From Egicoccus sp. AB-alg2 (GTDB lineage: Bacteria; Actinomycetota; Nitriliruptoria; Nitriliruptorales; Nitriliruptoraceae), in NCBI RefSeq assembly GCF_041821065.1, contig NZ_JBGUAX010000013.1, forward strand, positions 1 through 64,000: a DNA stretch of 64,000 bases, read 5' to 3'. The position numbers and the translations under genes were made by a program. Below the pieces are notes generated by a model, which searched no databases, was not told the origin of the DNA, and worked only from the letters and a program-made list of their open reading frames with translations. Positions within the stretch are counted from its first letter, which is position 1. Each line of letters starts with the position of its first letter. This document shows positions 60,303 to 64,000 of the stretch, piece by piece.

Positions 60303-60391
60303 AGACCGCCGGCCTGCACCAGTTGGACGACCGCCGCGATGACGATGATCGTCAACAGGACGATCAGCGCCACTGACGTCCCGCCACGCAC
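60299..60391 (-). CDS. 30-residue membrane peptide coupled to the sigma gene
   Basis: GTG 60391 follows GGGAGGG at a good distance and encodes a peptide with a basic end (RGGTS) and one transmembrane helix (VALIVLLTIIVIAAVVQLV). Its TGA at 60299-60301 overlaps the sigma GTG. The strong ribosome site and overlap argue that it is translated and couples sigma translation. No family recognised. Confidence 0.5.
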   Translation of the reverse strand: MRGGTSVALIVLLTIIVIAAVVQLVQAGGL

Positions 60392-60574
60392 GCCGCGCCC
60401 TCCCGGTCGACCGCACGAGCGGCGTCCCGGCGCCGCTGTCGCGTTGGCCGAGGGTAGAGGCCGTGCCTGACAACCCTCGACTCGGTCGTTAGTCAAGCGG
60501 AGATCGGGACGTCTTGCCTAGTTCGTTGGGCCACCGACGTCGTGCCCGGCACGATCCGCCGCGGAGACGACCGC

Positions 60575-61465
60575 TCAGGGCACCGGTGGGACGGTCGGCT
60601 GGTCGGGGTCGTCCTCGTCGAGGCCGGGTGCGACCTGCACGAGGTCGGGTCGTCCCAGCACCTCCTCGGAGGAGGCGCCCTCGAGCAGGGCCAGGCACTT
60701 CTCGCGTTCCTGTCGCAGGTAGCCCACCAGGGCGCTGCGGTCGTCGAGGTAGCGCCGGCAGTCCAACTCCAGGGTGATCGAGGCGTGCGGCCCGCCAGGA
60801 GCCTTCGCGTCCTTGCCCACCGTGTGCAGGAACGACGCCAGCGGCAGCCGGCCGTGCCCGAGGGGCGCGTGGCTGTCGCGCCCGCCGCCGCGGTTGTCGG
60901 AGACGTGCAGGTGGACGGCCTGGTCGCGCAGGTGCCGGTAGGCCTCGGTGATGTCCACCCCGGCGACGCCGAAGTGGCTGGTGTCGAGCACGACGTGCTG
61001 GAACGGGCGCAGGTGCGCCGGCTCGGTGTAGCGGTGGAACCGGACCGGGCGACCGGCGACCGACACCGGATAGAGGTTCTCCACCCCCAGCCGAGTGCCA
61101 TGCTCCTCGGCCTCCGCGTCGCCCTCCTTCAGCAGCCACGAATGGAAATCGCGCTGCCAGCGGAACGGCGGGTGCACGATCATCAGGTCCGCGTCGAGTT
61201 CGCCCGCCAATTCCAGCGAGCGGCGGGCCTTCGTCACCAGGTCGGTCCCGAAGACCCGGCGCGTGAGCAGCAGGAAGGGGCCGTGCACGACCGGGATCGC
61301 GGCGCCTTCGGTCGCTGCGGCCGCGGCCACCCGCTCGGCGTCCTGCGTGGCCGGGTCCTGCGTGACCATCAGCTCCACGCCGTCGTAGCCGGCCTCGGCC
61401 ACGACGGCCAGCGCCCAGTCCAGGGGACGGGCGAACAACGGACCGGTGGAGGCGAGCAGGCGCAT
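60575..61465 (-). CDS. Sugar-phosphate isomerase/epimerase-like (AP endonuclease 2 fold) protein
   Basis: A 296-residue TIM-barrel protein from ATG 61465. Metal-binding-type residues appear in VELMVTQD, VENLYP (Glu), VVLDTSHFG (Asp/His) and VHLHVSDN, with ITLELD near the end. The family includes xylose-isomerase-like and inositol-dehydratase-like enzymes and endonuclease IV. The exact reaction is unknown. It is divergent from the acyl-CoA ligases. Confidence 0.82.
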   Translation of the reverse strand: MRLLASTGPLFARPLDWALAVVAEAGYDGVELMVTQDPATQDAERVAAAAATEGAAIPVVHGPFLLLTRRVFGTDLVTKARRSLELAGELDADLMIVHPPFRWQRDFHSWLLKEGDAEAEEHGTRLGVENLYPVSVAGRPVRFHRYTEPAHLRPFQHVVLDTSHFGVAGVDITEAYRHLRDQAVHLHVSDNRGGGRDSHAPLGHGRLPLASFLHTVGKDAKAPGGPHASITLELDCRRYLDDRSALVGYLRQEREKCLALLEGASSEEVLGRPDLVQVAPGLDEDDPDQPTVPPVP

Positions 61466-61575
61466 GTCGCCGGAGCGTAGCCACCGCGCCCCCGCCCCCT
61501 TCCGGACCTGCGGGGGCACGCCTCGACCGGTGCGCTTTCGTCCACGAGGACGATTCGGCGCCCGCGGCCGGTTCC

Positions 61576-61581
61576 TAGGCT
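61576..61581 (+). promoter_or_regulatory. -10 box of the first acyl-CoA ligase gene (TAGGCT)
   Basis: TAGGCT, 42 bases before GTG 61623, matches the TAGGCT boxes of purS and purL. The ribosome site AGGAGG follows at 61611. Confidence 0.4.
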
Positions 61582-61622
61582 TCGCGGACCACGGCCAGTC
61601 GAATCCGGTCAGGAGGGGCGGG

Positions 61623-63323
61623 GTGGTGGACGCCGACAGGGACACGGCGGCCGACGGCGCGACCGTCGGCGGCCTCCCGGACCGCGCCCCGGGCACCGCC
61701 ACCGCGAACGACGCCGCCCCGGACGAGGCGGCTGCGAACGACGTCGCCCCCGACAGCGCTCACGACAGCGCGGCCCCGGACGGCGCGCCCACGGACGGAT
61801 CGGTGCCGCCCGTCGACGTCGCCGCCCGCCTGCGAATGACGGCGACGCAGCGGCCCGACCACCCGGCGCTGGTCTGGGACGGCGGCCGCCTCACCTACGG
61901 CGAGCTGCATGCCCGGGTCGACGCCGGCACGGCCGCCCTGCAGGCCCTCGGGGTCGCGCCCGGTGACCGGGTCGCGCTGGTCGCCGGCACCACCCCCGCG
62001 TTCGTCGAGGTGGCCGCCGCGGTCCTGCGCGCCGGCGCCATCCTGGTCCCGTTGCTGCCCGGTCTGGCGCCCGACGAACTGCGCCACGCCCTCGCGGACA
62101 GCGGCGCCAGCGTCGCCGTGGTCGGCCCCGAGCGTGTCGCCGACGTCGCCGCGCTCGCGGCCGACCTCGACGGCCTGCAGGTGATCCCGGCCGCCGGCGC
62201 CCACCTCGAGGGCCACGACGACTGGGACGCCCTGGTCTCCCGCGATGGGCGTCCCCGCGTCGCGGACCGTCGCCCCGACGACCTGGCCGCCATCGTCTAC
62301 ACCTCGGGCACCACCGGCCGCCCCCGCGGGGCGATGCTCTCGCGCGGCAACCTCGCCGCCAACCAGGACCAGTCGCTGGCCGGCCGTTTCGAGGTCGGTC
62401 CCGACGACGTGGTGCTGCTGGTGCTGCCACTGGCGCACATCTACTCGTTCAACGTCGGCCTGGGCGCCGCCATGTCGGTCGGTGCCACCCTGGTGCTGGT
62501 GGAGCGCTTCGACCCCGACGTGACCCTGCGGGCCATGGTCGACCACGACGTCACGGTCGTGCTGGGCGCGCCGGGCATGTACGTCGCCTGGCTGCGCGGC
62601 GGCCACCTCGACGACGTGCGCCTGCCCGCACTGCGGCTGGCGGTCTCCGGCGCCGCGCCGCTGCCGCCTGCGGCGCTGGAAGGGTTCGCGGCGCTCACCG
62701 GTGTCACCATCGAGGAGGGCTACGGGCTCACCGAGGCGTCACCCAGCGTCACGAGCAACGCCATGGGCGACGCCCCCCGGGCCGGCTCGGTCGGCCTGCC
62801 GCTGCCCGGCGTGGAGGTGCGCCTGGTCGACGACACGGGCCACGACGTGGCCGAGGGCGATCCCGGCGAGGTGTGGGTGCGCGGCCCCAACGTGTTCCAG
62901 GGCTACTGGAGCGACCCTGACGCCACCGCCGAGGTCCTGACCACGGACGGCTGGCTGCGGACCGGCGACGTCGCCACGCGTGACCAGGACGGCTACCTGT
63001 ACCTCGTCGACCGCAAGCGCGACCTGATCATCGTCAACGGCTTCAACGTCTACCCGCGGGAGGTCGAGCGGGTCCTGCTCGAGGACGACGAGGTGCTCGA
63101 CGCCGCCGTGGTGGGGGCCGAGCACCCGCTCACCGGCGAGACGGTCGTCGCCTACGTCGTCCCGCGGCGCGGGCAGGTCGACAGCGACCACCTCGGCGAC
63201 CTGTGTCGCGCCAATCTGGCGCGCTACAAGTGCCCGACCCGTTTCGAGGTGGTCGAGGCACTGCCTGCCACGGCCACGGGCAAGGTGCGGCGGCGCGAAC
63301 TGCGGGGGCGTGAGCGGCCATGA
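61623..63323 (+). CDS. AMP-forming acyl-CoA synthetase (FadD-like)
   Basis: A 566-residue ANL-family enzyme that activates a carboxylic acid to its CoA ester. It has IVYTSGTTGRPRGAMLS, EGYGLTEASP, the TGDVATRDQDGYLYLVDRKRD hinge region and the C-terminal lysine in TATGKVRRREL. The first 60 residues are an Ala/Asp/Pro-rich extension with repeated AAPD/ANDVAP units. GTG 61623 or 61626 follows AGGAGG. It is coupled to a second ligase (ATGA). Chain-length specificity cannot be read. Confidence 0.9.
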   Translation: MVDADRDTAADGATVGGLPDRAPGTATANDAAPDEAAANDVAPDSAHDSAAPDGAPTDGSVPPVDVAARLRMTATQRPDHPALVWDGGRLTYGELHARVDAGTAALQALGVAPGDRVALVAGTTPAFVEVAAAVLRAGAILVPLLPGLAPDELRHALADSGASVAVVGPERVADVAALAADLDGLQVIPAAGAHLEGHDDWDALVSRDGRPRVADRRPDDLAAIVYTSGTTGRPRGAMLSRGNLAANQDQSLAGRFEVGPDDVVLLVLPLAHIYSFNVGLGAAMSVGATLVLVERFDPDVTLRAMVDHDVTVVLGAPGMYVAWLRGGHLDDVRLPALRLAVSGAAPLPPAALEGFAALTGVTIEEGYGLTEASPSVTSNAMGDAPRAGSVGLPLPGVEVRLVDDTGHDVAEGDPGEVWVRGPNVFQGYWSDPDATAEVLTTDGWLRTGDVATRDQDGYLYLVDRKRDLIIVNGFNVYPREVERVLLEDDEVLDAAVVGAEHPLTGETVVAYVVPRRGQVDSDHLGDLCRANLARYKCPTRFEVVEALPATATGKVRRRELRGRERP

Positions 63324-64000
63324 CCGCGCCGGCGGCGAACCGGGTCCCGCTGAGCCCGCTCGGGTTCCTGGACCGCAACGCCGACGTCTTCCCGGATCGC
63401 ACCGGCTTCGTCCGGTCCGACCGCACCGAGGTGAGTTGGGCCACCATGCGCGATCGCGCCGTCCGGCTCGCCGCGGCGCTGCGGGCCTCCGGCATCGGGC
63501 GCGGTGACACGGTCGCCGTGCTGGCCCCCAACGACCTGCCGCTGCTGGAGGCCCATTACGGGGTGCCGGCGTCCGGCGCGGCGCTGGTGGCCCTCAACGT
63601 CCGACTGGCTGCACCGGAGTACGCCGGGATCCTCGGCCACGCCGGCTGTCGTGTGCTGGTCGTGGACGCGTCGCTGGTGCCGGCGCTGGGCGACCTCGGC
63701 GGCCTGCCCGACACGCTCGAGCGGCTGGTGGTGATCGGCGACCCCGGGACGTCTGCCGCTCCGGCTGGCGACTACGAGTCGTGGCTGGCGGACGCCCCGT
63801 TGCCCGCGGCGGTCCGGCTGGGACTTCCCGACGACGAGGACCAGCCGATCGCAATCAACTACACCTCCGGCACGACCGGCACGCCCAAGGGCGCGGTCTA
63901 CACCCATCGCGGCGCCTACCTCAACGCCACCGGCCAGGCGCTGCAGTTCGGTCTGTCGCCGCAGGCGGTCTATCTGTGGACGCTGCCGATGTTCCACTGC
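63320..64000 (+). CDS. Second AMP-forming acyl-CoA synthetase (partial, truncated by window end)
   Basis: The first 227 codons of another ANL-family ligase run off the window. It begins LSPLGFLDRNADVFPDRTGFV, a start typical of medium-chain/AlkK-like ligases, and contains INYTSGTTGTPKGAVYTHRGA and TLPMFHC. ATG 63320 overlaps the first ligase's stop. The C-terminal catalytic part lies outside, so completeness cannot be judged. Confidence 0.9.
   Translation, partial: MTAPAANRVPLSPLGFLDRNADVFPDRTGFVRSDRTEVSWATMRDRAVRLAAALRASGIGRGDTVAVLAPNDLPLLEAHYGVPASGAALVALNVRLAAPEYAGILGHAGCRVLVVDASLVPALGDLGGLPDTLERLVVIGDPGTSAAPAGDYESWLADAPLPAAVRLGLPDDEDQPIAINYTSGTTGTPKGAVYTHRGAYLNATGQALQFGLSPQAVYLWTLPMFHC

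Overview
The window comes from a very GC-rich, gene-dense bacterium, most likely a deep-branching actinobacterium; the Nitriliruptoria are a reasonable guess. The signs are strong third-position GC, many GTG starts, ATGA/GTGA start-stop overlaps, TANNNT -10 boxes, a Tad (Flp) pilus locus, LytR-CpsA-Psr, CGNR and DUF5667 anti-sigma families, and a stand-alone PurS. Placement below phylum level is inference. No tRNA, rRNA or CRISPR array was seen.

Region 1 (49-20676) is a polysaccharide/uronate utilisation locus. A 1735-residue secreted modular protein with a heparinase II/III-like lyase core is transcribed leftward. An IclR-family regulator follows on the same strand. Diverging from it is an operon of kdgK, eda, a sugar-binding lipoprotein, two ABC permeases, a short-chain dehydrogenase, a cytoplasmic heparinase II/III-like lyase, a secreted beta-helix protein, a second cytoplasmic heparinase II/III-like lyase, a DUF624 membrane protein and an MFS transporter. 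The inferred path is extracellular cleavage of a uronic-acid polymer, ABC import of oligomers, intracellular lyase digestion, reduction of the keto-uronate to KDG by the dehydrogenase, then KdgK and Eda to pyruvate and glyceraldehyde-3-phosphate. Both flanking promoters carry the same pair of GTTC-N8-GAAC dyads, 19 bp centre to centre, which I read as the operators of the IclR protein.

Region 2 (20694-38470) contains four purine genes (purS, purQ, purL, purF) that are interspersed with unrelated genes: an IS30-family element and an alditol-oxidase-like gene between purS and purQ, a glutaminase between purQ and purL, and secreted S15 and endo/exonuclease/phosphatase proteins plus an amidohydrolase between purL and purF. 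An LCP protein, a DUF4190-like protein and a BASS transporter precede purS.

Region 3 (38554-49231) holds a DUF202 pair, a repetitive coiled-coil protein, a LysM membrane protein and a compact Tad pilus operon (cpaB, tadZ, tadA, tadB, tadC, flp and three TadE/G-like genes). No prepilin peptidase is present.

Region 4 (49248-64000) has a CGNR regulator with a MATE exporter behind an operator-like dyad, a cupredoxin lipoprotein, an AcuC-like deacetylase, an epimerase-acyltransferase pair, an LPxTG-type surface protein, an ECF sigma/anti-sigma pair preceded by a tiny membrane peptide, a sugar-phosphate-isomerase-like protein and two acyl-CoA ligases, the last running off the window. Two intergenic tandem repeat arrays (19-bp and 23-bp periods) lie here.
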